This document shows positions 23,067 to 36,000 of a DNA stretch of 64,000 bases, in pieces (within the stretch, counting starts at the first letter, position 1; each line of letters begins with the position of its first letter). The notes beneath the pieces are model-generated. The model was given only the letters and a program-made list of their open reading frames with translations. It did not search any database and was not told the DNA's origin. The stretch covers positions 234,766,922-234,830,921 of the forward strand of contig NC_081406.1 in assembly GCF_030272615.1 (NCBI RefSeq), in the 5' to 3' direction. The position numbers were made by a program, and so were the translations under genes. The stretch is from Cryptomeria japonica (taxonomy: Eukaryota > Streptophyta > Pinopsida > Cupressales > Cupressaceae).

Positions 23067-25931
23067 ATGCAAGGAAATAAGCACACAAGGTCATTCATGA
23101 AGAAGCATCCTCGTGAAACCTTGCAAGAAGGTCTGCCAGAGAAATCACGAAGAGGACATAAAAGATTTGTGATGCATGAACCATCAAATGCTGCATGGGT
23201 GCAGAAAAACAACAATACTGGTAAGGTGCCTGACCGACCTGTTTATGGAAAGTCAAATTCATCTTCAAGAGATTCAGAGCATGATATTTTGGGTTTTCAT
23301 TCAGGATTGTTTGGGAATATTGATGAGGTGCTTACTTTAAGTCGAGATTTATCACATGTTAGTGTTTCTACAAAAGATAGAACTAGCTCAAATGCAATTA
23401 GGCACTCTGTTCCTAGGACAATAGATGGGAACATTAGTTTGATTGATATAGATCAAATTAATGCATCAGATTCTGAAGAAAACTATCCTATTGAGGATAA
23501 AATGTCTCAAGAGATTGAAGAATTAAATAAAAGAGTTCATCATTTAATATCCTTGAGGGCCCAAAAGGAGGCAGATAAGGAAAAGGAAGTTAAAGCCAAA
23601 ATAATGGAGAGAGATAGGCTTCTTAGACAGATAGCTGATCTTGAAGTGCTTGCCAAGGAAAAAGAAAAGGGTGATGAGGAAGGCCCAGTGATTAGGGAGA
23701 TCTTAATCCCTAAGATGAGACCAGTCTCTAAGTCAGTAGCCCAGCCAAGTAAGGAAGATTTTAATGACTCCCAGCTTCCTAAAGTTAATTTAGACAAAGG
23801 GAAATAGATATGGGTAGATGATGGAGTAGAGTCTAAAACTGCAGAAGGGATTTCTCATAGGATCCTAGCACATGAGAGAGAGATGGAAAGGATGAGGAAG
23901 GAAAAGGAAGACCTCCAAATGGAATTGGAAAAGGCTGAGTTAGAAGCTGCAAATCAGGAAGTTAAAAGAAAGATTAACTACCTAAAAGCTCCCCCTATTA
24001 CATTCCCATCAGAAGATCTTAGCAAGCCTAATCCCCAATATATCTCTCTTCCTCAGGGAAATACCCAACCAGCAGTATACACTAACATTGCCTCAGCAAG
24101 CCACGTACCTTCAAATAAACAGCACACCCAAACATCTCAATCCCCAATCCCAAAAGGTAAAATGATCATGGGGAATAATAGTACTGTTTTCCCTTTTCAG
24201 AGAAGGCCGATTAATCTAGAACAATATAGGCAATTGTTTTTTGATGGGATCCCAGGATATCCAAATCATGTTCCCGCTGAGTTAAGAGACAAACTCCATA
24301 AATTTGCTGGGAACAATGCAGTTAGTGCTGAGGAACATCTCAAATCTTTTGGGGATTTGATAAATGATTATGAGATAGTTGATGAAGATGTTATTATGAA
24401 ACTGTTTGTTCAATCCCTGGTCGATGATGCAAGAGATTGGTACAGAGGCCTTCTAGTAGCTAGCATAGGTTCATGGGAAGAGTTCAAAAATTGCTTTCAA
24501 GAACAGTACGGTGATAAGACTAATGTGAGTTTCATGCTGAATGAGTTCAATAATATTAGAAAATCTGAAAATGAAATAGTCACTGATTTTAATGCTAGGT
24601 TCCAAAAGGCTATGCATAGATTGTATCAAGTAATGAGGCTAGATGACAATATGTGCCTTAATACATATTATAATGCATTTGATTCCAAGATGGCTTACAT
24701 TCTCAGAGATAAAAATCCTCATAACCTGAGGGATGCCTTTAGAATTGCCATAAATGTTGAAAGTAATAGAAAGGCATCTGGAAAATTAGGAAGGAGGACA
24801 GATGGAAGATTGTGGCATGAAACCAAACAACAACCTAACAAAGTTGCTAAAGAAGAGGATAAAATAGAAAAACTGGTTACTGCTATGAAAGATTTGACTG
24901 CTAAGGTTAATAAAAATGATAAACCTCATTACAACTGGCAGGATAGACCTCCTAGGTTACATGATATGCCATACAATACAAACTGGAAGGATGGTAAGCC
25001 CCAAGTTGAGAAGCCTAAAATTGCTCAAAGCCAAGACACACCAGATCCTTTGAAAGGGAAAACTGTTAATAATATAGAAAATACTCCCTGGTGTATTGCT
25101 TGTGATGGACCACATTCTCCTCATCAGTGTGCAGTGGCTCAAGCTCTGGAAGAATCCATGAGACCAGAAACAGAGCTTGATATTAATATGTTTGAAACTA
25201 TCATAGAAAGTGATGAGGAATCTATACAAAGTGAGTACAGTGATGTGTTAGATAATGGAAGGTTAGTGCAAGGGCAGTTAGCCTTAGGTTGGCATCCCAC
25301 ACTGAATGTGGTAACAATTGAAGATGAAGAAGTTCATCTTAGGAGGCCTAGTGAAGAGGAAGTTAAAAATCTTACTAAGGCTGCAATTGCCAAAGCAAAA
25401 CATAACTACAACCTGAGAAGCACCAAGAGAGATACTGATCGAGGTGAGCTAGGTTCCATGTTTGTAAAAGAAGTCACTAGGAAAGAAGCATCAAACAGTG
25501 CTATTGCTCCTGTTAAAGCTAGTCAAGTAAAAGAGGAACAAGTTAAAGACTCACCTAGAACCACATATGCCAAAATTGTTGGTGATGTACAAAAGGCGGA
25601 AATAGTAAAAAAGGCCAATCAACTCAAAGTAGAAAAGGTCAAGGCTAATACTGAAAAATGTAATTATTCTACATTTGATATGGCCCAAGCTTTAACTCAA
25701 ATGAAGGTTACTGTCCCATTAGTAGAGTTACTAAAGATTAAAGAACACAAGGATGCAACTTTGTCTCTATTTTCTAGTATATCTGATGGTGACTCAGTAT
25801 TACCCATTGACTTAGATAGAATTGGAAAGGATCAAGAGTTTCAAACTCCAGAGGTATATGTTGGAACCACTATTACTCAGGAGCCTTCTCAGGTGGATCC
25901 CTTCTATGTTACCCTGCTAGTTAATAACTGA
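23067..25931 (+). pseudogene. gag region of element 1
   Basis: The first part (23067-23804) is charged and ends in coiled coil, then TAG at 23805. The same frame continues through a Lys/Glu-rich coiled coil (from 23883) to a retrotransposon gag domain at about 24187-24780, with FPFQRRPINLEQYRQLFFDG, an ARDWYRGL motif, EFKNCFQEQYG and FNARFQKAMHRL typical of Gypsy capsids. A compact CIACDGPHSPHQC knuckle (CX2CX3HX4C) lies near 25092. Lys-rich sequence follows to TGA at 25929. All gag and pol segments are in one frame (23067 to 29912), so an intact copy would make a single polyprotein. The two stops make this one defective. Confidence 0.85.
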
Positions 25932-25946
25932 TTAATTAAAAATTGC

Positions 25947-27104
25947 ATGATAGATTCAGGAGCAGCGGCTAATGTAATGCCCTTTTGTGTTATGAAAGAA
26001 TTAGGGTTGTCAGTGACTACTGTGTATGGGAAATGCTATGCCATGGATAACAGAGAAGTGCCTGTGATAGGTACAATGAAAGATGTAGAAGTGAAAATAG
26101 CTGCATTTCCTGAAGCCACTTATAAAATGGATGTTATTGTCACAGATACTAAACCCCACTATGGCATGTTACTTTCTAGGCAGTGGGCAGCAGCAGTGGG
26201 GGGAAATGTTCAATTGGATTTGTCTTATGCTACTATTCCTATTGGTGGCAATCAGGTCAAACTATACAGGGAGCCGCGAGCTCCTAAGGTAATTGAAAAT
26301 GTGGACCCTAGTATGCTTAATTGTATGATTGATGTGGATTTAGATAACTTCAGAATTCAGCCAGTATCACCCCAGTTGAAGAACACTAACCCAATTGTAG
26401 TTGAACTACAAGCACAGCAGTATGGATTGTGGCAAATGTATTTTGATGGAGCTTGTTCCAAAGAAGGGTCTGGAGCAGGGGTTCTTTTTGTATCCCCATC
26501 AGGTATAACCTTTAAATATTCCTTCTTATTGGCATTCCAATGCACAAATAATACTGCAGAGTATGAAGCTCTGTTATTAGGACTTGAGGTTGCAAAAAGG
26601 CATGGAATCCGATTATTAAAAGTGATGGGTGATTCAGAGTTGGTTGTTTCTCAGGTAAGATCTAAATATGCATCTAAGAATGATAAATTGAAGCAATACA
26701 AGCATGCTGTTTGGGATATTATTGAATATTTTGATGCCTTTTCTATTAATTGGATAGAGCGAGCAAAAAATATTATGGCAGATTTCCTAGCCAATGTTGC
26801 TTTAAAAAATGATGATGCAACACTAACTGGTATCTCCACTGTGGAAATAAAAGCTAGGCCTGCTATTCCTGATAATGTATATAATTGGCAAGTTTTTGCT
26901 GATGATGAAGATATTCTTAGGTTCATCCAATGTGTTGATGATTATGATGGACAAAAAATTGATTGTAATGCATTGGTGGAAGTGGTGGATGACAGAGAGA
27001 CAGTGTTTGGAAATGATATTGTCCAGTTGGAAACCAATGAGATACCTAAAGGCTTGGTGGAGTTAGAAAGCATGTTTAGTTATAATGACAGTCATCTACA
27101 CTAG
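25947..27104 (+). pseudogene. protease and archaeal-type RNase H of element 1
   Basis: An aspartic protease begins at MIDSGAAANVMPF (catalytic Asp-Ser-Gly) and continues through MLLSRQWAAAVGG. At about 26430-26870 follows an RNase H of the archaeal type with its catalytic residues in place: Asp in YFDGACSKEGSGAGV, Glu in NNTAEYEALLLGL, Asp in MGDSELVVSQV and Asp in MADFLANVA. By family knowledge Tat-lineage elements carry such an extra RNase H. Here it lies before RT, whereas the arrangement I know best has it after the native RNase H. The frame ends in TAG at 27102 and continues in phase into the RT segment. Confidence 0.85.
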
Positions 27105-27143
27105 CAATCTACCACCAAGTTAGAAGAATTAGAGGAGGTCAAC

Positions 27144-29912
27144 TTGGGGATAGAATCATCCCCCAAGTTGGTATATATTGGAAAGAAGCTACCTCCTCAT
27201 GTTAGGACTAACCTAATCAGTTTACTGAAAAGGTATAGACATGTTTTTGCTTGGTCTTATGAAGACCTAAAGGCGTATAGACAAGATCTTTTTCAGCATG
27301 AAGTTCCCTTACTTCCAGATGCTAAGCCTTTTAGACAGAAACAGAGACCTATTAACCCCTTGTTAGAAACAAAAATGCAACAAGAGTTGACTAAATTGAG
27401 AGAAGGGGGGATTATCAAACCAATCAGACATTCTTCATGGGTCTCTAATCTGGTCCCAGTAAGAAAGAAAAATGGAGACATCAGATTGTGTGTTGATTTT
27501 AGAAATCTTAATGTTGCCTCTTTAAAAGATAATTATTCATCCCTGAATATGGAAGCAATGTTACAAAGAGTGACAGGATGTGATCTTTTATCCATGATGG
27601 ATGGTTTCTCAGGATACAATCAAGTGTTGGTAAAGGAGTCAGAACAGTTTAAAACAACTTTTACTACCCCATGGGGAACTTATGTATATGTGAGAATGCC
27701 ATTTGGATTGAAAAATGCAAGGGCTACATTTCAAAGAGCTATGGATGTGGCTTTTAAGGAATTCATTAATATTATTATGGTGGTTTACCAAGATGATTTA
27801 ACTTGTTTCTCAAAGAAGGCTGATGATCACTGTGGACATTTAGAAAAGGTATTTGATAAGGCTTTGGAATTTGGTGTATCACTGAATCCCAAGAAATGTC
27901 ACTTTGGGGTCACTGAAGGAAAGTTATTGGGACACATAGTCTCCAAGGAAGGGATAATAATAGACCCTAAGAGAATCAAAGCAATCAACAGGGTGTCTGA
28001 ACCAAAGAATGTGAAAGGAATTCAGTCTTTTTTAGGCAAAGTGAATTTTGTCAGGAGATTCATTGCAAACTTTGTTGAGATAGTGAAGCCTATTGTCAAG
28101 TTTCTCAAGAAGGACGCAAAATTTCACTGGGATCAGGAAGCCTCAAAAGCTTTTAATGAGATTAAGAAAGCAATCCAGGAAGCACCAGTGTTGAAGTCCC
28201 CGGATTATGGTAAGCCTTTTTCTCTGTTTTCTTTTGCTTCATATCACACAGTGGCTACAGTGTTATTGCAAAAGGATAATGAGGGATATGAACATCCCAT
28301 AGCTTTCTATAGCAAATCTTTGCAAGCGGCAGAATTAAAATATGAAACTATGGAGAAACAAGCTTATGCCTTGGTTAAAGCTGTTAAAGCCTTTAGGCCA
28401 TATTTGGTGAATGCAAATGTCACTGCCTATGTTCCACATGCTGCAGTTAAAGATATTTTGTCTCAATCTGAGGTTAGTGGGAAGAGATGTAGGTGGATCA
28501 ATAGAATTCAAGAGTTCAATTTGGAGATAAAGATCACTAAATTGGTGAGAGGGTTAGGTTTGGCCAAGCTCATGACTGAGTCAAATCTCATGAATGTAGA
28601 AGTACACAATGTTGAGGTTGAAGATACTTTGGTTACTAGTATTGAGAGACAACCATGGTACACAGAGATAATCCAAGTATTAAAAGGTAATATGCTGCCA
28701 GAAGAAATGACACACAACCAGAAGAGAACTTTGAAGCTCAAGTCCCAAAAGTATGTCCTCATTCAGGGTGATCTTTTTTTGAGAAAAAGAGATGGGGAGT
28801 TACTACTGTGTTTGGATGAATTTCAAGCTAAACAGATGTTGAATGAAATGCATGATGGAGTATGTGGAGGACATTACTCTGCTAAGACTACTGCCGGTAA
28901 GATAATATGGGCTGGATATTATTGGCCTACCTTGTTTAAAGATACTCATGCATATGTTCGAAGATGTGATTCGTGTCAGAGATTTTCTTCCAAGCTCAAG
29001 TATGAAGGAGCTTTACCCCTAAATCCAGTCTCTGTAGAAGCTCCTTTTGTCCAATGGGGTATTGATTTTATTGGAGAGATTGTTGAAAAGTCAGGAAGAG
29101 GTCATGGATGGATTATAGTGGCTACAGATTATTTTACCAAATGGATAGAAGCTATTCCCACAAGAAGAGCTACTAGTAAGATTGTCACTGATTTCCTGAT
29201 AGATAATATTGTGACTAGATTTGGAACACCTGCAAAATTGGTCATGGACAATGCTATGTGTTTTAGATCAGAAGAATTTGTAGGTTTTTGTAATAGTCAT
29301 GGTATACTCATGTCATACTCATCGCCTTATCACCCTCAGGGGAATGGACAAGCAGAATCTAGCAACAAAAGCTTGCTAAATATCATCAAGAAGATCCTAG
29401 AAGAAAACAAAAGGTCTTGGGATCAAAAGTTGAAATTAGCTCTGTGGGCGGATAGAATAACAGTTAAAAAATTCATTGGAATGTCACCTTTTGAGTTGGT
29501 TTATGGTACCCAAGCCAGATTACCGGTAAATAACCTTCTTCCAGTGTATAAGTTTTTGCAGGAAGAGGACATGGAAATATCTGAACCAATGGAGAACAGA
29601 ATGATCCAAATTGTAGAAGTGGAAGAGCTTAGAACTTCTGCTCATAAGAAAAATCAAAAGCTCCAGTTACAGTCAAAATATCTTTTTGATAAAAGGACAT
29701 CGTTAAGGAAGTTCCAAATTAACGACATGGTTCTTCAGTGGAATGCAAAAGGGCAGGATAAAGGAAAGCATAAGAAGTTTGAATCACTCTGGATTGGCCC
29801 TTTTGTAATTTGTGACTTGAATGGTAAGGATTCATATTTTCTGAAGAATATGAATGATGAGATGCAGGAATTTCCAGTGCATGGACAATTCCTGAAGCAT
29901 TATTTCTCTTAA
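27144..29912 (+). pseudogene. RT, degenerate RNase H and integrase of element 1
   Basis: The segment is open for 922 residues. RT motifs include RLCVDFRNLN, MPFGLKNARATFQRAMD and the catalytic box YQDD (27786-27797), where YVDD or YIDD is usual. The native Gypsy RNase H (about 28200-28560) has SFASYHTVATVLLQ where DAS is expected, and AYVPHAAVKD where TDH is expected, so its catalytic Asp residues are lost although the fold is kept. Integrase has the HHCC finger (HDGVCGGHYS to CDSC, about 28851-28985) and the DDE core Asp in WGIDFIGE, Asp in VMDNAMCF and Glu in GQAESSNKSL. The C-terminus ends in PVHGQFLKHYFS. Marked as a pseudogene because the whole polyprotein frame has upstream stops; this segment alone is intact. 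Confidence 0.9.
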
Positions 29913-30059
29913 TGTCCATGCACGGTAGGTCCTTTGTTTGTATATATTTTGTTTTCGTTCCTATTTTCTTGGTTTTGGTCTGTGTTTTGGTCTGCTTCTC
30001 AAGTTTTTCTGAGTTTTCTTGTGTTGATCTCATAATCAACCATCCCCAGTCAGAGCCGC
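29913..30059 (+). other. short 3' untranslated stretch of element 1
   Basis: Only 147 bases separate the integrase stop from the right LTR. They are T-rich and then read CAACCATCCCCAGTCAGAGCCGC up to the LTR; no clear polypurine tract is visible at the usual position. Either the tract is atypical or it has decayed. Confidence 0.6.
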
Positions 30060-33000
30060 TGTTATCACTGTTTTAAAATTGGGTTCTTTCCCCATAATTG
30101 GCTATGGTATTTTGAATTTTTTTTGAATAGGGTATGGTCTAAGGTGTTTCAGTTTTGTTCTAAACCTGGAGGGTTTAAGGGTTTTCCAAGTTTTAAACTT
30201 TATCTTTTGTATTAGATCCCCTGGTTTCTATTCCTTCGTTACTTTATTCCACTTAAGTCATGGGTCGCGGGGTCGTAAGAAGTGTCCCCCCCTTGCTATT
30301 TACCTAGACGGTCATGTTGATTATTTGAAAAAATTTCGCCTTGTATTATTTCATTCTAAAGTGTCGGGCCCGGTAAATGCCGATCAATTTGAGAAAGGAT
30401 CCGACGGTCAGCGCTATTTCGCGAGGGTTAAGTGCTCACCCTTTAAGGCTGCGAAATAGCGAGAATGAATATCAGCCATCCATGTGTCACGACGGGGTAA
30501 GTGGAAGGCATAGCTGTCAGAGATAGCTGGAGCCCCGTGGTTTTCTTCTGGCATATTATAAGGTAGCACGTGGCACAGGCCGCCACAGTCAGTAGGTCAA
30601 GGCGTTAGGTGTCCATGACGTGTCAGTGGGCCCCAAAGATGAGTCGGCTCACAGGTGGAGATGACCTGGCAAGGACAACTTTTATAATTTACTAAGACCC
30701 CATGGCTCCTTCGAGCAAATGAAAAATTGACAGGTCAGCTCCGAAGGTGACAAGGCGCCAGGTGTCCATGGCGTGTCTGTGGGCCCACCACCTCTGAGAG
30801 CTTCTAACAGGGTTTAAATGCCGAGCAAGTTAAGATAAGATCTAACGGCTCGCGCTATTTCACAAGGGTAAGATGCCCACCTTTTAAGGCCACGAAATAG
30901 CGAAAGTTAACCAGGACCGTCCACGTGTCTTGATGACACACGGTCTAAAAGGAAACTGTGGGTCCCTACGGTTTCTGCTTGATGAATGACAAATTGACAG
31001 GTCGGCTCCAAAAGTGACGAGGTGCCAGGTGTCCATGGCGTGTCCGTGGGCCCACCACCTCTGAGAGCCTTCGCAAGGGGTTAATATTAGCCGTCCACGT
31101 GTCTTGATGATGACGTAGGAGATAGACTTGTTGAGATGAAGGTAGGGCCCCCATGGTTCTTCTTCTGGCAAATGATAGAATGACAAATCAGCACGGTAAG
31201 TGACTGGATGCTAGGTGTTAGTGACGGCTCAGCGGGCCCACCATTCCTGAGGACCTATTCGAAGGATTAAAAGGTGGTTAACTTGAAAGATGATCCAACG
31301 GCCCGCGCTATTTCGCAAGGGTGAGGTGCTCACCTTTTGAGGCCACGAAATAGCGAGAGTTAACGAGGGCCGTCCACGTGTCATGATGATGACATGGCAA
31401 AAAGGGAAAAACATGGGCCTGCCACAGTATAAAGGGATACATTCGGTCAGTATCAAAACAGAATGTAAAGGGATTTTCTAAACCAATGATCAGATGTCGC
31501 GTGGTATTATGTAGCCAATAGAAGGATGGGACCCAGACTAAAGACAAAGCCATCAAAATGCAATTCACAGTGAGACACTTGCAGGAAGGCTGCGACCCGT
31601 TGGAGTTAAGATATGAATTCTCGTATGAATTCGATTTTGAAGGGACGGCCGAAGCATGCGGAATCAATGTTATAGTTAAGGCCCAGAGTACAAGCATTTG
31701 ATTTCCCAACAACCAAGTATAGAGATCTTTTAAAAGGATTTTGCAGAAGAGTAACGCAGAGTTATCTTTTGCAAATACAGAGAAGGTGAATCAGTTGCAG
31801 AGCGAATTTCTTCCAGCAAGCATTAGGTTCTTTCTTATTTTGCAACCATACTTGTCTTGTAATAAGTGAAATTATTCTCATATTACAGAAGTGTTTTAAG
31901 AAGTGACATTCCTCTGGTTGTATTGCAAATGGCTCCTAAAAGGGAATTTTCTGGTAAAGTTGATTATTTAGAAAGAAGTGTGTGTGATGACTTTTTAGAA
32001 CAGTTAACGCTATCAACCAATCAGGCATCTAAGGCCAAGGAGTTAGTACCCAAGGCTCCCCGTCTGAAGATTGGAGAGGGATTATATGACAAGGGTAATT
32101 GGTTAAGAGACCCACAGGTTGGATTGTTTGGGTTGGGGTTATTTAGAATCGGATTTGGGATGAGGAATTCTCCTGCTCCTCAAAATAGCATTTGGGAATT
32201 AGATGTTGGGAAGTTGGTGGTCCCAGGGGTGTTCATGGATACAGATTTGTTAACCCAAATGGCATTGAATTATGATTCAGTTACAAGGTGTATCCGGGAT
32301 GTAAATGGAAAAACCCTCGTGGAGATTAATGCAGAAGAGTTGAGAAAAGCATTTGGGATCAGTGAGTTCACCAATTTCTTGGAACCTATAAACTTCACAC
32401 AATTAGCTCAGGTGTACAGGGCACAGAGGAGTCATCTTAGGAATGGGCCTCTCAAAGAACTTTTTCTGAAAGTAGGAGGGTTAGCAGTTGTAGGGCCCAA
32501 TACACAAGAGCCTTTTTCATTAAGTATGTTTACCTTGAGGGCAAAAGGGATGTATTGGGCACTTTGCCAAGTTCTAGGAGAGGATGCTGAATCGAATATG
32601 CCAAACGATTACTTCATAATGATTGTTCAAATTTTGAATCCTTCCCTTGCTATTACATTTGATTATGCTTCCTATATTGCCGATGCTATCCATGGAGGAT
32701 TGATAGGGATAAAGAATGGAAAGGTAGATAGGCCATTTGGGTGGTATTCACTCTTGATGCACCTCTTTCTCTTCAAAGGTGGTGATTATTTCGCCAGTGG
32801 AATGGACCTAGTAAAAGAAAAGGAGGGAGAAAAGATGCCAGTACAACTATGGAGTACTGTGTTGTCATGGGACAGAGAGGATGCTAGTTTTCTGAAATTT
32901 GATAAATATTTTGCATCCAAAATAAGGACTCTCCTTTGCTCTGACAACCCAAGAGTCCCCAAGGTTCTTCTGGAGTTCTTAAGACCAAAAGAATTCGCAG

Positions 33001-36000
33001 AAAATATCAAGATAGTTCATAACTGGGGTGATATGTACTTATATCCAGTCTCTACAGTTTTTAGAGTCTTTGGTTTTAGAGGCACCCCATTTTTGTTACC
33101 ATACCAGGTTCCCCTCAAAGTGGGAATAGCTGAGATTCTCAGACAAATTGGTAACCTGCAAGAGGCAGAGTTAACAGGCAGAGGTAAAGGGACTATTTTC
33201 CCTATGGCTACAGTAGCCCACCAATTTGTAATCACCAAGGGAGGCTGGAAATGTTTCGAGGATTTCCTCAAACCCTACCATTTGTCCACTACTGTGTCTA
33301 GATGTGCTGATCCAGAGGACTTTTACAATGGTGTGTTCCAGAAGAAAGTAGCATGCAGAGGTAGGCCTCATCAATTCCACTTTCCTGAAGACCTCATCAG
33401 GAATGAATTTGATTTAGATGAACAGGAGTTGAGGAAGGAAAAGTGGGTGGCTTATAGGAAGGCCCTGGATTTTGTGCATCAATTTGATGCTAGCTATGAC
33501 CCATTGTCTAGCTTCTTCCCATTGAAAGAGAAAATAAATTTTTTGATTATTTGCTTTGAGGATGTAATGCAAACAATAAAGGAGAAGAGGGAAGTTGTAA
33601 TCAAGAATAACCCTGAGAAAGCAAGAATGATTTTGGGAAAATCAGCTCCCATTAAAGCAATCCCTCCTGGTGATTACACCCTGCATAAGAAAGCAGGTTA
33701 CAGTGTGTTGATGTCTACAACAGGGGAGCCCTCTTCATCTAAAGGAAAGAGGAAGGTACAAGATGTCATTGACATCCAGGACAACCCAAAGAAGCAGACG
33801 GTGGGAAAGGTAGTGCAATCAGATACACCCCTCTATTCCCCATCCCAATCCCCTCTCCACATAGGAGATGAGCAAGCAGCAACTGAATACCTCTCTCAGT
33901 TGGGCAGCTTGGGGGAGATTGCATATACATATGATGAAGTGGAAGAAGGGATGCCACAAGAACCCACTGAAGCACAGATGGACATCACTTCAACTGAACT
34001 CAAAGGCCAGGAGTGGGATCCTGAGATAAAGAAGGCCACTAGTGCCTTTCTAGCTGATGATGGCTTTGTCACATCTGAAGCATTTATGCAATTTATCTGG
34101 AAGCAACATATAGATAAATATAATGCTAGATGTGAAGCAAAAAGGGCAGAGCAGCCCAATAAAGATCCAGCCGCAGTAGAGGAAGAGATAAAATAGGAGA
34201 TGATGGAAGAATTCAAAACCATCACTCCTGAACAGGGAAGGGATTTAGTAGCACAAGCTGGAGTGCTCATTTTACCAGAGTGGAATATTGCTGATGCTCT
34301 GGTGTTGGATGCAGTGAGAAAAGAGACCAAACCCATGGAAGGGGTTACATTCAGTAAGGACAATGCTGCACTGGTCATGTGGTCCCTTAAAAGAAATGAG
34401 GACAAGAAAGGTAAAGATACCTCAGGGACAAGTCACATTGGTGGATTGATGGTCAAGAGAGTAGAGAGTACAGGGGTAGTAGAGGCTACTAGCACTGTCC
34501 TAGAGACTGCCAAATTTAGTGTTGCAGTGGCTGAAAAGGAAGCCAAAGAAAAGGAGGCCCTCCAGTTTAAATTGGAAACAGTTTTGAAGGCTTATGATAG
34601 TGCCAAGGAGGAGATAAGAGGCAGAGATAGCATTATTGCTAAATTGCAGAGCTAGCTAGTAGGACAGCACCAACAAGGTGAGTCTTCAACATTAATGATC
34701 ACCTCTTCTCCTGCAAGACCTCCACCTACTAGCCCCATTATTGAGTTCCCACCATCTCCTACGCCTTCTAGCTCTCAAGTGATTGAGATAACTCCCCAAG
34801 AATTGGAGAGTCTAAAGCAAACTCAGGCTTATTATGCAGGAAAGTATGAAGAGAAGATAAAAGCCACAATCTCTAGTTTTGGAGACACTATAAATGCGTC
34901 ACTCCTTCACAATAGTGTAGGAAAGGTCATGGAGATATGGACTGAGTTAAGAAGAGATAAGGCCATTTTGACACCCATTTTTGACAGATGGAGGCCTAGG
35001 GAGCAAGACTTAGAGTTCATGTGTGTTTCCTGTGATGAAGCAAGATCTAACCCTATTTTCAAATCCACTTCTGATATCACTAAGAGTTTATTGCAATTGG
35101 CAACAGAGGTGGACAATGTGGAAAGAAGGGTTAAATTGCTTAAAAAGGAATACACTGATCAAGTTTGTGAGTTGCTCCCAGGAATTTTTGCCAATCCAGA
35201 TTAGCTGAAAGATAAGCAGATATGGCTCAATGAGATGGATGCCAAATTGTCAGCAAGGGTCAAGGGAATCATTGATCTGGATGATACCTCGTTTTTTGTT
35301 ATAACCATACAGGAAATAGAAAGAATTAAATCACACTATAGTTTTCTTAACTCAGAAGTCAACAAGCTGAGGAATTCTTGGAAAAGGTTGACTAAAGTTA
35401 AGAATGATGTGATTAGTTTTGTATGGCCGACAGAGGAGACATATAGTGAGTGGGGAGTTAAATATTCCACTCGAGATCCGGAGCAGTTGGAGGGCGTCCC
35501 TGAAGAGCCAGAAGAAGTTACAACTGAACAACCCATTGAATAGACTGCTGGGGAATCTGAGAAGAGCACATAACGGATTCACGCAAAAAAATCATAACCT
35601 CTTCAATTTTTGAAATAAATTGTAACAAAATTTCCTCGAGAAGTCCGAAGCTTTGTGCATCCATATTGTTATAAATGGATACCAGGACTAGAGAGAAAGG
35701 GATCACAAAAATTTTGTAAGAAAACGCTGCAGAAAAATTATCTGAGCTTTTCCAAAGTTCAATGGAGAATCAGACTTTTGTAAAATCTTTTCAAATGAAT
35801 ATCAATATACAGGCCGTCAGTTTTGAGTAAAGCTCTGTGTCGTCTTCAATCTTGTCCTTAAGTCTATTTACTGTTTTCATTCTGAATAATCCAGGATTTT
35901 CTGTTTGATTGAAATTGTAAGGCAATCTCAGTATGGATGTTTTTAGCTTTTCTCTTTAGGAGGGAAATTAAAAATGCATGATCATTCTTACCAGTAAATA

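Noticed and set aside
27144-29912. Active autonomous element
   Set aside because: RT and integrase are open, but the single polyprotein frame has stops at 23805, 25929 and 27102, so this copy alone is unlikely to be active.
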